DNA from: Candidatus Cybelea sp.
GTDB lineage: Bacteria > Vulcanimicrobiota > Vulcanimicrobiia > Vulcanimicrobiales > Vulcanimicrobiaceae
Direction of reading: 5' to 3'
Length of the DNA: 64,000 nucleotides
Assembly (NCBI GenBank): GCA_036489315.1
Contig: DASXFZ010000023.1
Coordinates: forward strand, 1-64,000
In this document: piece after piece, positions 34,723-43,846 of the stretch
How positions within the stretch are numbered: position 1 is the first letter of the stretch
How the letters are laid out: every line of letters starts with the position of its first letter
Translations under genes and position numbers: made by a program
The notes under the pieces: model-generated
Told to the model about the DNA's origin: nothing
Seen by the model: only the letters and a program-made list of their open reading frames with translations
The model's database searches: none

Positions 34723-36074
34723 GCCGGCTTTTCGGCACGGACGGCGTTCGCGGCGTGGCAAACTTGGAGCTTACACCCGAGCTTGCGTTTCGCATCGGAC
34801 GCGCCGGAGCCGTCGTGCTGCACGATGGCCCGGACGCGCAGCGCCCCATCGTCGTCGGACGCGACACGCGAGTCTCCGGCAGCATGCTCGAAGCGGCGAT
34901 CGTCGCGGGCATTACCTCGGCTGGGCGTAACGCGCTGCTCCTGGGCATCGTGCCTACGCCGGCCGTGGCGAGCGTTGCCCGGCGTACCGGGGCCGCCGCG
35001 GGCGTCATGATCAGCGCGTCCCACAATCCGGTCGCCGATAACGGTATCAAGTTCTTTAGCGGCGACGGCTTCAAGCTGCCCGACGAGCTCGAACTGGAGA
35101 TCGAACGCGCCGTCGGCGCCGACGATTTACCTCGCCCGACGGGGACGGAGGTCGGCGTCGTTCGGTCGGCGTTCAATCTCGGCCGTCACTACTACGCGGA
35201 GTTGTACGAAGGCGTCCCGAGCCTCGTGGGCCTCGAAGTGATCGTCGACGCGGGGTTTGGAGCGGCCTATGCGGTCGCACCGTACGTGATGCGTAAACTC
35301 GGCGCCCGCGTCATCGAGCTGAACTGCGAAGCGGATGGGTCGCGAATTAACGTTGCCTGCGGAACGACCGACCTGCGGCAGCTGCGCGAAGCGGTGCGTT
35401 CGCGAATCGCCGAAGGTGCCCGGCGCGTCGTCGGCGTCGCCTTCGACGGCGACGCGGATCGCGCGCTGTTCGTCGACGAGACCGGGCAAAGCATCAGCGG
35501 CGATCACGTGATGTACGCGATGGCACGCGACATGCACGAACGCGGCGAGCTGGCGAAGGATACGGTCGTCGCGACGGTCATGAGCAACATCGGATTCGAG
35601 CGCGCGCTCGCGCGCCACGAAATCGCGTTGGTTCGTACGGCGGTCGGCGACCGCTACGTTTTGGAAGCGATGCGCGAGGGCGGTTACGCGTTGGGCGGCG
35701 AGCAATCCGGACACGTGCTGGATTTTCGTTACAATAACACCGGCGACGGTCCGCGAACCGCGATGACGCTGCTCGGGATCGTTGCCGCGCGGCAGACTCC
35801 GCTGTGCGAACTCGTCAACGAAGTTCAGATCGCCCCGCAGATACTCGTCAACGTCACCAGTCGCGATCGCGGCGTACTGCAGCTGGATTCGGTGCAGTAC
35901 GAGATCGCGCAAGCGCAGGCGGCGCTCGGCAGCACGGGGCGGTTGCTGATCCGCCCGTCGGGCACCGAGCCGTTGATTCGGGTGATGGCCGAAGGCGAGA
36001 ATTTGGAGTTCATTGAGGAGATCGCGGGCCGCGTCGCAGCGCGAATCAAGCTAGAGGTTAATCGCCTACCCTAG
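34719..36074 (+). CDS. glmM: Phosphoglucosamine mutase
   Basis: It converts glucosamine 6-phosphate to glucosamine 1-phosphate for UDP-GlcNAc. The 451-aa protein has FGTDGVRGVAN at the start, the phosphoserine loop ISASHNP (S101), the magnesium loop DGDADR and the sugar-phosphate loop RPSGTEPLIRVM. The GTG start overlaps cdaR. In Firmicutes GlmM binds and inhibits CdaA, so this operon may tie wall precursor supply to c-di-AMP. Confidence 0.96.
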   Translation: MSRLFGTDGVRGVANLELTPELAFRIGRAGAVVLHDGPDAQRPIVVGRDTRVSGSMLEAAIVAGITSAGRNALLLGIVPTPAVASVARRTGAAAGVMISASHNPVADNGIKFFSGDGFKLPDELELEIERAVGADDLPRPTGTEVGVVRSAFNLGRHYYAELYEGVPSLVGLEVIVDAGFGAAYAVAPYVMRKLGARVIELNCEADGSRINVACGTTDLRQLREAVRSRIAEGARRVVGVAFDGDADRALFVDETGQSISGDHVMYAMARDMHERGELAKDTVVATVMSNIGFERALARHEIALVRTAVGDRYVLEAMREGGYALGGEQSGHVLDFRYNNTGDGPRTAMTLLGIVAARQTPLCELVNEVQIAPQILVNVTSRDRGVLQLDSVQYEIAQAQAALGSTGRLLIRPSGTEPLIRVMAEGENLEFIEEIAGRVAARIKLEVNRLP

Positions 36075-36194
36075 GCGTTAACGCCCGAATTCGGAAACGG
36101 GAAGTATCGCGGAAGGGCGTGGCGATATCGCGCCGAACGCGCCGGTCATCAAAGGTTTCCCCGAGCCCAAACAGCTTGGGAAACGTTGATGCCT

Positions 36195-36318
36195 ATCTAG
36201 GTCACTGAGTCGGGACCGAAGTCCCGAGCGGGGGATATCCCGGTAGGGGTGAGTGGGCCGGTCGGCCCTAGGGCGAATCTTTCCCGCCCGAACCCGTCAA
36301 CTAACCCCGCAAGTGTCG
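36195..36318 (+). ncRNA. Cyclic di-AMP (ydaO-yuaA) riboswitch
   Basis: The 5' leader of the NlpC/P60 gene carries conserved ydaO blocks: a CGAA segment near 36217, a GGGGGATATCCC hairpin, TAGGGGTGAGT (36244-36254), and the most conserved 3' block CCCGAACCCGTCAACTAACC (36287-36306). The element ends about 18 nt before the TTG start. Known members bind c-di-AMP, and many sit upstream of wall hydrolases as here. The 5' boundary is approximate. Confidence 0.85.
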
Positions 36319-36335
36319 TGAAAGAGGAGCGATTC

Positions 36336-36941
36336 TTGCGTCAAACGCTAGCCATTGGGGCATGTGCCCTATTCGTTACCAGTTTTAGTTCTGTCGCAGC
36401 GGCGCACACGTCCGCTGCCCCCAAAGCCGAATACGCCGCCTCCGCCGGCTCCGACGCGCAAGCGTTGAGCCCCGATGTCGCGGAGTGGACCTCCCGCCTC
36501 GTGATCTCCGCCCCAACGCCGCATCGCGCCGGGATCGGTCGCTTTGCCGGCGGGATTTTGGCGCGGACCTCACGGATCGCGGTGGGGCTGACGACCAGCG
36601 CCCTGCGGTTTCTTGGCGTCCCCTACGTTTTCGGCGGGACCAGCACGTCGGGATTCGACTGTTCGGGATTCGTGCAGCACGTCTTCGGCTTGATGGGCAT
36701 CTCGCTGCCGCGTACCGCTGACGCCCAGTACGACGTCGGGCGACCGACCTTGGGCGGGCCCCGGGCGGGCGATTTGGTCTTTTTCGACACCTACGGCGGC
36801 GTCTCGCACGTCGGGATCTACCTCGGGCATGGGAAGTTCGTCCACGCCAGCTCGAGCCACGGGGTCATGGTGAGCAAACTCTCCGATTCTTATTGGGCAG
36901 CGCGTTACGTCGGCGCGAAACGGCTGATCGCGACCCGCTAG
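36336..36941 (+). CDS. Secreted NlpC/P60 family cell-wall hydrolase
   Basis: The 201-aa protein has a signal peptide (to VAAA, about residue 23), a linker, and an NlpC/P60 endopeptidase domain (about 90-201). The catalytic residues are C109 (GFDCSGF), H158 (SHVGIY) and H170 (VHASS). These enzymes cut peptidoglycan stems, typically D-Glu-mDAP bonds. The TTG at 36336 is chosen because GAGGAG lies 6 nt upstream and it starts the signal peptide; longer starts would lie inside the riboswitch. It is the presumed output of the c-di-AMP riboswitch. Confidence 0.9.
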   Translation: MRQTLAIGACALFVTSFSSVAAAHTSAAPKAEYAASAGSDAQALSPDVAEWTSRLVISAPTPHRAGIGRFAGGILARTSRIAVGLTTSALRFLGVPYVFGGTSTSGFDCSGFVQHVFGLMGISLPRTADAQYDVGRPTLGGPRAGDLVFFDTYGGVSHVGIYLGHGKFVHASSSHGVMVSKLSDSYWAARYVGAKRLIATR

Positions 36942-36968
36942 CCCGTTCTTCGCACAAAGAGGTTCTGC

Positions 36969-37001
36969 AGCCCGATTAGCGATAATCGGGCTTGCCGTTT
37001 T
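36969..37001 (+). terminator. Intrinsic terminator after the NlpC/P60 gene
   Basis: A perfect 10-bp stem (AGCCCGATTA and TAATCGGGCT) with a GCGA loop is followed by TGCCGTTTT. It lies 28 nt after the stop codon and before tRNA-Gln. Confidence 0.85.
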
Positions 37002-37041
37002 CCCGGCCTTCTGGGAAGCTAAGTTACCGAGGCCTGCGCGA

Positions 37042-37113
37042 TGGGGTGTAGCCAAGCGGTAAGGCAGCGGACTTTGACTCCGCCATGCGTTGGTTCGAAT
37101 CCAGCCACCCCAG
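37042..37113 (+). tRNA. tRNA-Gln (anticodon TTG)
   Basis: The acceptor stem TGGGGTG pairs with CACCCCA. The D arm is around GCCAAGCGGTAAGGC. The anticodon stem GCGGA/TCCGC encloses loop CTTTGAC with anticodon TTG. The T arm is TTGGTTCGAATCCAG (TTCGAAT loop region). CCA is not encoded. It reads CAA and probably CAG by wobble. Confidence 0.93.
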
Positions 37114-37123
37114 CATTGCCCGG

Positions 37124-37149
37124 CGGAGTCGAAGTCCGCTGCCTTACCG
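37124..37149 (-). repeat. Inverted copy of the tRNA-Gln D/anticodon region
   Basis: This 26-nt stretch is the reverse complement of tRNA positions 37057-37082 with one mismatch (25 of 26). It starts 10 nt after the tRNA ends. If transcribed together, it could pair with the 5' part of the tRNA. Confidence 0.85.
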
Positions 37150-37222
37150 CAGCGCAGGCGCGCAGCGCCGCAGCGGAATCTCAAAGAGCCGGGACCCGAA
37201 GCGCGAAGCGCTTTGGGAAAGG

Positions 37223-37273
37223 GCAGCGGGCTTTGACTCCGCCATGCGTTGGTTCGAATCCAGCCACCCCAGC
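37223..37273 (+). pseudogene. tRNA-Gln 3'-half duplicate
   Basis: This repeats the anticodon arm, variable region, T arm and 3' acceptor strand of the upstream tRNA-Gln with a single A-to-G change, and similarity continues to about 37277. The 5' acceptor strand and D arm are missing, so it cannot fold as a full tRNA. Confidence 0.85.
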
Positions 37274-37411
37274 ATTGCCTCGTCCGAGTCGAGGGTGGCG
37301 CAAGCCGCGCAGCGCCGCAGCGGAATCTCAAAGAACTGGGGCGCGAAGCGCGAAACGCTTTGGGAAGTGTCAGTGGACGTTAACTGCCTCATTGAGTTGG
37401 TTCGATAGGCC

Positions 37412-38737
37412 ATGATCCGGCGTGCCGGTGAACTGGCCGAAGCTGCCGCGCGAATCGCCTGTGTTCTGGCGCTGATCCTCTGCGTATCGGCGTGCGACTT
37501 GCAGCCGGGAACCGGCCGATCGGCGATTCCGGCATCGCGTGCTGCCGCCCGCGCAGCGGCGGGGTTTACGAGCGAACGTCTCTGGGGAGCGCCCGGCGAG
37601 ACACGCTGGGAACCGGTCGTCGCCGCCGACGCTCATGCGCCATGGGTCTATCAGCTGAGCACCGGCCAGCGTCCGGATTATCTCCTCTTCCGCGCCTCGA
37701 GCGATGGCGGCAGAACGTGGGCTCCGCAGCGGCACTTGTGCCGCCGCGGCGTTCGCGTTCCGTTTCAATACGATCCCCAGATTGCCGTCACCGCGGGCGG
37801 CACGATCGACGTCGTGTGTCTCGACGGATTTCGGCCTGGGGCCGTGTTCGCGCGTTCGCGCGATCATGGCGCCACTTGGAGCAAGGCAATACGACTCGGC
37901 GGCACCTTGAAGTATAGCGACAAGCCGACGCTGGCGATCTCGCCGGACGGAAGGGACGTTTACGTCGCCTACAACTCCTATTATCGCCTGTACGTCTCGG
38001 TGTCGCACGATCACGGCGTCACGTGGGCGGCGCCCGTGCGTGCGACGGTGCACCGCCGCTGGTACTACTCGCTCTCCGGTGCCGTCGGACGCGACGGCGC
38101 CGTCTGGTTCGCGGTCGACGGGGAGACCGGCCGAGACGAAACCGGCGACGGCCACGTGAGTCTCGTGAGGTCTACCGACGCCGGCCTGACCTGGACTGAA
38201 ATCCCGTTTGTCGTCAGTCATGAAGGCGCAAAATGCAATCGGCGCAACTGCTATCCCGATTTCTACACCGCGCAGGATGCCGTTGCAGCGGACGGCCGCG
38301 GAAATCTCGTCTTCGTCTTCGCCAAGAATAACCGTTCGCAAGGGCCCAACGCGCTGTACGTCAGCCGGTCGAACGACGATGGCGCGACGTGGAGCGGCGC
38401 GGCGCTCATCTCGAATGCGGGCAACGCCATGAGCCCCGCGATCGCCGCGGCGCCCGACGGCAGCTTCCGGCTCGTGTGGCAGGACGATCGCAACGGAGAC
38501 TCGTCCTGGAACACGTGGTATTCGCACAGCGGCGACGCCGGCAGGACGTGGAGCAGGGCGGTGCGGCTCTCCGACCGCGAATCGGGCGCCGGCTACAAGC
38601 ACGCGGGCGGATATAATTTCCCGTTCGGCGATTACTTGGGGCTCGCGGTCGACGGCGACGGCGTGAACCACGTCGTATGGGGTGAGGGTTCGGCGATCTA
38701 CGTGCCGGGCGGCACATGGTGGGCGCGCGGGCAGTGA
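37412..38737 (+). CDS. BNR/Asp-box repeat lipoprotein (sialidase-like beta propeller)
   Basis: The 441-aa protein begins with a lipoprotein signal (lipobox VSAC, Cys about residue 28). At least six Asp-box motifs follow (SSDGGRTW, SRDHGATW, SHDHGVTW, STDAGLTW, SNDDGATW, SGDAGRTW), typical of six-bladed propellers of exo-alpha-sialidases. Sialidase catalytic residues cannot be assigned with confidence, so glycosidase activity is open; many such proteins only bind ligands. It overlaps the next gene by 4 bp. Confidence 0.8.
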   Translation: MIRRAGELAEAAARIACVLALILCVSACDLQPGTGRSAIPASRAAARAAAGFTSERLWGAPGETRWEPVVAADAHAPWVYQLSTGQRPDYLLFRASSDGGRTWAPQRHLCRRGVRVPFQYDPQIAVTAGGTIDVVCLDGFRPGAVFARSRDHGATWSKAIRLGGTLKYSDKPTLAISPDGRDVYVAYNSYYRLYVSVSHDHGVTWAAPVRATVHRRWYYSLSGAVGRDGAVWFAVDGETGRDETGDGHVSLVRSTDAGLTWTEIPFVVSHEGAKCNRRNCYPDFYTAQDAVAADGRGNLVFVFAKNNRSQGPNALYVSRSNDDGATWSGAALISNAGNAMSPAIAAAPDGSFRLVWQDDRNGDSSWNTWYSHSGDAGRTWSRAVRLSDRESGAGYKHAGGYNFPFGDYLGLAVDGDGVNHVVWGEGSAIYVPGGTWWARGQ

Positions 38738-39666
38738 CCCAGACCGCGGCAACGCTTCACATAACCAACGGTGACGGCGCGCTGTATCTCCTGAAGAAAG
38801 CCGGCGTTCTTGGAACGCATGTCGCATGGCACGACCCCCTCAATGTCGGCCCGGTTCCGGCCGGCTTATCGCTGGAAGAGACGACGGCGTTGCGAACTCG
38901 CTACTTGGCGGCGCGCGGCTACGACAACCCGATAAAACTGATCCACGAGTTCGAGCGGCGCGACGCGCTGCTTCGGCGAGCCGGGGAGTTCGAAGAGGTC
39001 GTCTTGTGGTTCGAACACGACCTCTTCGATCAGCTGCAGCTGCTGCAGATTCTCACCGCGCTCGACGAGCTGCGCCTTCATCCCGGTCAGGTCGCCGTCG
39101 TGCAAACCGATCACTACTTATCCGGTGTAACCGTCGACGAGATGCTCGCGCTCCTGCCGAAGCGGCGGACGGCGACCGAAGCGATTTTTCGTTCGGCCCG
39201 GCGAAGCTGGGAACGCTTCATCTCTCCGACGCCCGATGGGCTTCTTGCCGCTGCCGGAGAGGATGCAATCGGATTGCCCTATTTACGCGCCGCGCTGCGG
39301 CGCATGTGCGAGGAGTATCCCGCGACGCGGGACGGCCTCTCGCGCTCGCAGCGCCAGGCGCTCTATGCGATCGCGCAGGGACCCGCGGCAAACGACGAAC
39401 TCTTTGCGCGCTCGCAAGCGCGCGAAGAAGCGACGTTTATGAGCAAGCGCGCGTTCGCAATGATGCTCGACGACCTGCGCGCCGGAGAAGGCGCCCTGTA
39501 CGAGGGGGAAGGCCCAACGGTTGCGCTGACGGCCTTGGGCTGCCGTGTGCTCGCCGGCGATGCAGATTGGCTCGAAGAGCACCCGGTCGATCGCTGGATC
39601 GGCGGCGTGCACCTCCTTCCCGGCAGCGCCAACCGCTGGGACGACGACGCGGCGTCCTTCGTGTGA
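38734..39666 (+). CDS. DUF1835 domain protein
   Basis: The 310-aa protein starts TLHITNGDGALYLLKKAG, the DUF1835 signature, with WHDPLNVGPVP and VLWFEHDLFDQLQLLQIL following. A winged-helix-like part lies in the C-terminal third. The domain's biochemical role is not established. The GTG start overlaps the BNR gene stop (GTGA). It appears cytoplasmic. Confidence 0.78.
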   Translation: MTQTAATLHITNGDGALYLLKKAGVLGTHVAWHDPLNVGPVPAGLSLEETTALRTRYLAARGYDNPIKLIHEFERRDALLRRAGEFEEVVLWFEHDLFDQLQLLQILTALDELRLHPGQVAVVQTDHYLSGVTVDEMLALLPKRRTATEAIFRSARRSWERFISPTPDGLLAAAGEDAIGLPYLRAALRRMCEEYPATRDGLSRSQRQALYAIAQGPAANDELFARSQAREEATFMSKRAFAMMLDDLRAGEGALYEGEGPTVALTALGCRVLAGDADWLEEHPVDRWIGGVHLLPGSANRWDDDAASFV

Positions 39667-39724
39667 GGATCGCGTTGGAGCGCAAGGCCAAGCGCACGCC
39701 GGGCCCGAACCCCCGACCGCGAAT

Positions 39725-40099
39725 ATGACCAACGACGAGCTCAGCATCGATCTCAAACGCGAAGACGGCGGCGAAACCGTCGTTCTCAATGTGCGTGGAA
39801 GCATGGACATCGCGACGTCTCCGACCGTACGGGCGGCAATATCGGAGGCAATCGAGGGCGGCGCCAACGATCTCATCGTCGATCTGAGCCGGCTCGACTT
39901 TCTCGACTCGACGGGTCTCGGTGTGCTGATCGGCGCGCACCGCCGAACCGCCGAAAACAATGCTTCGCTGCGTCTGGTCGTCCGCGAGGGACCGATCTCG
40001 CGCCTGCTCAACATCACCGGCTTGATCGCGGTCTTCGCGGTCTACCATTCGCTCGACGACGCCCGCCGCGACCGCGGCCGTCTGGGGGCGCCCGTCTAG
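39725..40099 (+). CDS. STAS domain anti-sigma factor antagonist
   Basis: The 124-aa SpoIIAA/RsbV-like protein has LSRLDFLDSTGLGVLIGAHRR, in which S62 aligns with the serine that partner anti-sigma kinases phosphorylate. It would release a sigma factor by binding its anti-sigma factor. No kinase or phosphatase gene is adjacent. The only sigma factor in the window (25.5 kb) might be a distant target, but nothing here shows it. The ATG at 39725 gives the family length. Confidence 0.85.
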   Translation: MTNDELSIDLKREDGGETVVLNVRGSMDIATSPTVRAAISEAIEGGANDLIVDLSRLDFLDSTGLGVLIGAHRRTAENNASLRLVVREGPISRLLNITGLIAVFAVYHSLDDARRDRGRLGAPV

Positions 40100-41382
40100 C
40101 GGGGAGCGTACGCCTCGTCGAGCAGTTCGACGAGATGGCGCACGACCGCGCGGTTCTTGGCGCCGAGGCCTGCCGTAATTTGCAGCGCGCACCCCGGGTT
40201 GGCAGTAACCACGATGGACGCGCCGCTGCGTTCGATCGCTTCGACCTTCCGGCGCTGCAGACGCCCGGCCATATCCGGCTGATCGACGTTGTAGAGCCCG
40301 GCGCTCCCGCAGCAGACGGCGCTCTCCTCGAGCTCGACGACCCGCAGGCCTGGAATACGGGCTAACAGGCGGCGCGGCGCTTTCGCGATGCGCTGCGCGT
40401 GGACTAAGTGGCATGGTTCCTGATAAGTCGCGGTCGCGTCGATCGCGTGCGCGGGCGTCCCCAGGTCCATGGCATCGAGCACCTCGCTGACGTCGCGCAC
40501 GCGCTGCGAGAAGCGGCGAGCGCGCGCGGCCCAGTGCCCGTCGCCCGCTAGCAGCTCGGCATACTCTTTGAGCGTGCTCCCGCAGCCGGCGGCGTTGACG
40601 ACGTAGACGTCGGCCCCGCTTCGCTCGAAACTTTCGATATTGCGCCGCGCGAAGTCGCGTGCAAAATCGGGGTCGCCGTCGTGCGTGGCAAGCGCGCCGC
40701 AGCAGGTTTGGCTGCGCGGCACGACGACCGAAAGTCCCGCGCGCCGCAGCATACGTACCGTCGCTTCGTGCACGCGGCCGAACGCGACCGGCATGATACA
40801 CCCGGTGTGAAGAAAGGCGAGCCCCGCTGCATTGGGTGTCTCGAACCGCTGATCGGCGGCGACGAAGAAAGCCCCCGGAATTTGCGGGGCGAGCTGCGCG
40901 GCGCGGCGCAGGCCGAAGAGGCCGGCGAGCGACGTCAGATGGGCCTGCTGCGCGAACCGCACGAGGCGCGCCGCCGCCTGCATCAGCCGCGGGTTGCCGA
41001 CGAGCGCCCGCAGCGCCAGATCGCGCAGCCGCCGGCGCCTCCTGGGCGACGGCTGCGCCTCTTGGGAAGCCCTGCGAATCTGCGCGCGCGCGGACTCGAC
41101 GAGCTGCCCGTAGCGAACCCCGGAGGGACAGACGGCCTCGCACGCGCGGCAATCCAAGCATTGGGACATCTGCTCGACGAAGCCCGGGCTGAGCAGGTCG
41201 AGCCGCGCTTGCGCAACGTCCTTGATCAGACTAATTCTGCCGCGCGGGCCCGACGTTTCTGTCATAGTCTCCAGGTAGGTCGGGCAGGACGAAAGGCAAA
41301 GGCCGCAGCGAATGCACGAGTCGTAAATCGATGCCTGCGGCTGGTCGGAGCCGCTAAAGCTCCGGAGCGGGTGCTCGGTCAT
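40096..41382 (-). CDS. glcF: Glycolate oxidase iron-sulfur subunit-like protein
   Basis: The 428-aa protein has two 4Fe-4S motifs ([14 protein letters not shown] and [14 protein letters not shown]) and two CCG domains ([25 protein letters not shown] and [13 protein letters not shown]). GlcF passes electrons from the flavin subunit GlcD to the chain during glycolate or lactate oxidation. No glcD or glcE is next to it, so it may work with a subunit elsewhere. Its end overlaps the convergent STAS gene by 4 bp. Confidence 0.88.
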   Translation of the reverse strand: MTEHPLRSFSGSDQPQASIYDSCIRCGLCLSSCPTYLETMTETSGPRGRISLIKDVAQARLDLLSPGFVEQMSQCLDCRACEAVCPSGVRYGQLVESARAQIRRASQEAQPSPRRRRRLRDLALRALVGNPRLMQAAARLVRFAQQAHLTSLAGLFGLRRAAQLAPQIPGAFFVAADQRFETPNAAGLAFLHTGCIMPVAFGRVHEATVRMLRRAGLSVVVPRSQTCCGALATHDGDPDFARDFARRNIESFERSGADVYVVNAAGCGSTLKEYAELLAGDGHWAARARRFSQRVRDVSEVLDAMDLGTPAHAIDATATYQEPCHLVHAQRIAKAPRRLLARIPGLRVVELEESAVCCGSAGLYNVDQPDMAGRLQRRKVEAIERSGASIVVTANPGCALQITAGLGAKNRAVVRHLVELLDEAYAPR

Positions 41383-41454
41383 GCCGGATTGGTTTTCGCT
41401 CGCAGCGCGCGGGCTTTCCCGCCATCAATCGATCGCAGTAAGGACGGAGGTCGC

Positions 41455-42444
41455 GTGAAAAAACGAATGAAGGTTGCGGTTACCGGTGCCGCCGGACAGA
41501 TCGGCTACGCGCTGCTCTTTCGCGTCGCGTCGGGCCAGATGTTCGGGCCGCAGACCGAAGTCGAGCTGCAGCTGCTCGAGTTGGAGGCGGCGCTCCCCAG
41601 TCTGGCCGGCGTTGCGATGGAGCTGGAAGACTGCGCGTTTCCGCTGCTCAAGCGTGTTTGGATCGGCTCGGACGTCAACGAAGCGATGCACGGCGTCGAT
41701 TGGGCGCTGCTCGTCGGAGCGGTTCCGCGCAAGGCCGGCATGGAGCGCTCGGATCTTTTGCGCATCAACGGTCAGATCTTTACCGCGCAGGGTCGCGCCA
41801 TCAACGAGCACGCCGCCGAAGACGTCGGTGTCTTCGTCGTCGGCAACCCGGCCAACACCAACTGCTTGATCGCGATGAAGAACGCGCCGCGGATCTCGCC
41901 GGATCGTTTCTTCGCAATGACCACGCTCGACGAACTGCGGGCGCGGGCGCAGCTTGCTCGCAAAGCGGGCGTCGACACGACCGACGTGGCGCGCATCGTG
42001 GTCTGGGGCAACCATTCGACGACGCAGTTCCCGGACTTCGCGCACGCGACGATCGGCGGAAAAGCGGCGCACGAACGAATCGAGCGGCCGTGGCTCGAAA
42101 ACGACTTTCTCTCGACCGTCCAGAACCGCGGCGCCGAGGTGATCAAAGCGCGCGGCGCGTCGTCGGCCGCTTCGGCGGCCAACGCGGCAGTCGTCGGCGT
42201 GTACAACTTGACGCACGACACGCCGCCGCACGAATGGTATTCGGTCGGTCGCCGTTCCCACGGCGAATACGGCGTCGATCCCGGATTGGTCTTCTCGTTC
42301 CCGTCGCGAACCGAGAACGGCGTATCCCGGATCGTCGAAGACGTCGCGCACGACGAGTTCGGTCAGGGTAAGCTTCAGGCAACGCTCGAGGAGCTGCGCA
42401 AGGAGCGCGACGCGGTCATCGAGCTCGGTCTGATACCTGCCTGA
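41455..42444 (+). CDS. mdh: Malate dehydrogenase
   Basis: It oxidises malate to oxaloacetate with NAD. The 329-aa protein has [19 protein letters not shown], the cytosolic/mitochondrial-type ('type 2') MDH signature, [20 protein letters not shown] and the catalytic-histidine segment [12 protein letters not shown]. The GTG at 41455 follows GGAGG. It is divergent from glcF with a 72-nt gap. Upstream open frame through glcF is a shadow. Confidence 0.95.
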   Translation: MKKRMKVAVTGAAGQIGYALLFRVASGQMFGPQTEVELQLLELEAALPSLAGVAMELEDCAFPLLKRVWIGSDVNEAMHGVDWALLVGAVPRKAGMERSDLLRINGQIFTAQGRAINEHAAEDVGVFVVGNPANTNCLIAMKNAPRISPDRFFAMTTLDELRARAQLARKAGVDTTDVARIVVWGNHSTTQFPDFAHATIGGKAAHERIERPWLENDFLSTVQNRGAEVIKARGASSAASAANAAVVGVYNLTHDTPPHEWYSVGRRSHGEYGVDPGLVFSFPSRTENGVSRIVEDVAHDEFGQGKLQATLEELRKERDAVIELGLIPA

Positions 42445-42486
42445 GGTGAAACGGACTCGTCCTACCCGCGAACGAACTGCCCCCCA

Positions 42487-42951
42487 ATGAGCGGTCCCCA
42501 GAAAAATCAACCGGACCTCGATCTTATCCACGTGAACGTGGCCTCGGTAGCCGGAGCCTATTCGGTCGGGAGCGTTTCATTCTTTCGCTATATCCTGCGG
42601 CTCGGTGAGCTGGGACTGGCGCTTTCGCTTGCCGACCAAGAGGCCGTGGACGTGCTCTCGGCGATCCCGCACGCGCTCGGGCCGGAAGAAGAAGTGCCCT
42701 TCGCGTCGGGCCGCGGCTGGCGTGTCGTCCCCGCCCAGGGCGAGCTCGACTGGCCCGTTCTCGAGGCGACGCCGGAGCGCTTGCACAGTGCCCTGGAACG
42801 AGCGCGCAGTCTGCTCTGGATCCACGCGGCGCGCTTTGCCGTCACCGCCGGCGAGATCGCCTCCATCGAAGAAGAACTCGACGCCGTTTACGGCGTTCTG
42901 ATGCGCGCGCAGGCCGCGGGCGTCGCCGTTAACGTTTCCTACGTAGCCTAG
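42487..42951 (+). CDS. Hypothetical protein
   Basis: The 154-aa soluble protein shows no recognisable domain. It has LIHVNVASVAGAYSVGSVSFFRY near the start, an acidic middle and a helical C-terminal half (about residues 95-145). It lies 42 nt after mdh and 22 nt before the glycosylase gene, on the same strand. Codon use matches neighbours, which supports it as real. Confidence 0.55.
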   Translation: MSGPQKNQPDLDLIHVNVASVAGAYSVGSVSFFRYILRLGELGLALSLADQEAVDVLSAIPHALGPEEEVPFASGRGWRVVPAQGELDWPVLEATPERLHSALERARSLLWIHAARFAVTAGEIASIEEELDAVYGVLMRAQAAGVAVNVSYVA

Positions 42952-42973
42952 GACAGGCTCCTCAGACCATCGC

Positions 42974-43846
42974 GTGGCGCTCCTCTGGGAGGTCCCGCTC
43001 GTCGGCGCAGGCGGAGAGCCGATTTCGTTCGCGCGCACCATCCATTCGCACGGCTGCGCGCAACTGCCGCCGGCCGAGGTGATCGCCGAGCCGCTGCAGT
43101 ATCGCCGCCGTTTGCGCCTCGGCGAACGCGTCGTCGCGCTGACGATGCAGGCGCGCGGCGACGGACTCGCGGTTGAAAGCGATCTCAAGCTGGGACGCCG
43201 CGATGCCGAGAAGGCGCGGCGCCTCGTTGCCGCAATGTTCCGCCTGCGCGACGACCTCTCGCCGTTCTACAAGCAGATCGCTGGCGACGAAAGCCTCGGC
43301 TGGGTCACCGCCGGCGCCGGACGCATCTTGGCGAGTCCGACGGTCTTCGAAGACGTCGTCAAAACGATCTGTACGACCAACTGTGCCTGGTCGGCAACGA
43401 TCCGGATGACGGCTGCGCTCGTCGAGCTCGGCGGCGGTGCGTTTCCGGAGGCGGCGCTGCTCGCGCGCACGCCGTTAAAATGGTATGACGACATCGCGCG
43501 CATGGGTTATCGTGGCCCCTACGTTCGAACGATCGCCGCCGATGTTGCCGGCGGACGGCTCGATCTGGAGTCCTTAACGCAGCGCGAACGCTACGACGAC
43601 GAAACGATCGAGGAGCTCCTGCTGGCGCTCCCGGGCGTCGGCCCGTATGCCGCCGCCCACATCATGCAGTTGCTGGGGCGCCATCGGCCTCTGGTTTTGG
43701 ACTCGTGGACGCGTCCGACCTATCTACGCTTGAGCGGCCGCAAGCGCGCCGCCGACACGACGATTCGCCGCGCCTTCGCCCGTTACGGGGAGTACGCGGG
43801 CCTCGCGTTCTGGCTCTTTCTGACGCGCAACTGGATCGAGGACTAG
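42974..43846 (+). CDS. HhH-GPD DNA glycosylase (AlkA/3-methyladenine glycosylase II-like)
   Basis: It would excise alkylated or oxidised bases. The 290-aa protein has the helix-hairpin-helix LLALPGVGPYAAAHIMQLLG and the catalytic aspartate D243 in VLDSW, about 20 residues after the hairpin as in AlkA. No C-terminal 4Fe-4S cysteines are seen, unlike Nth/MutY. The start is GTG. It converges on the recombinase gene with a 4-bp overlap. Base specificity cannot be read from the sequence. Confidence 0.83.
   Translation: MALLWEVPLVGAGGEPISFARTIHSHGCAQLPPAEVIAEPLQYRRRLRLGERVVALTMQARGDGLAVESDLKLGRRDAEKARRLVAAMFRLRDDLSPFYKQIAGDESLGWVTAGAGRILASPTVFEDVVKTICTTNCAWSATIRMTAALVELGGGAFPEAALLARTPLKWYDDIARMGYRGPYVRTIAADVAGGRLDLESLTQRERYDDETIEELLLALPGVGPYAAAHIMQLLGRHRPLVLDSWTRPTYLRLSGRKRAADTTIRRAFARYGEYAGLAFWLFLTRNWIED

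Larger units (their letters stand above)
37064..37409 (+). repeat. Decaying tandem array derived from tRNA-Gln (period about 147-159 nt)
   Basis: Unit 1 (37064-37222) and unit 2 (37223-37369) share the tRNA 3' half and a second block (37160-37229 versus 37307-37376) that includes a hairpin CCCGAAGCGC-GAA-GCGCTTTGGG. A third, degraded start of the unit (about 37370-37409) still shows TTGGTTCGAT. The array fills the gap up to the BNR gene. Confidence 0.8.

Noticed and set aside
36570-37331. Minus-strand 253-codon ORF across tRNA-Gln and the NlpC gene
   Set aside because: It is the antisense translation of tRNA repeats and of the hydrolase gene. Such tRNA-antisense ORFs are well-known false genes.
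37064-37409. Possible CRISPR array
   Set aside because: Only two to three units, about 150 nt long, clearly derived from tRNA-Gln; no cas genes.
40681-41454. Long N-terminal extension of malate dehydrogenase
   Set aside because: The extension is antisense to glcF. GGAGG before the GTG at 41455 and the Rossmann start fix the N-terminus.
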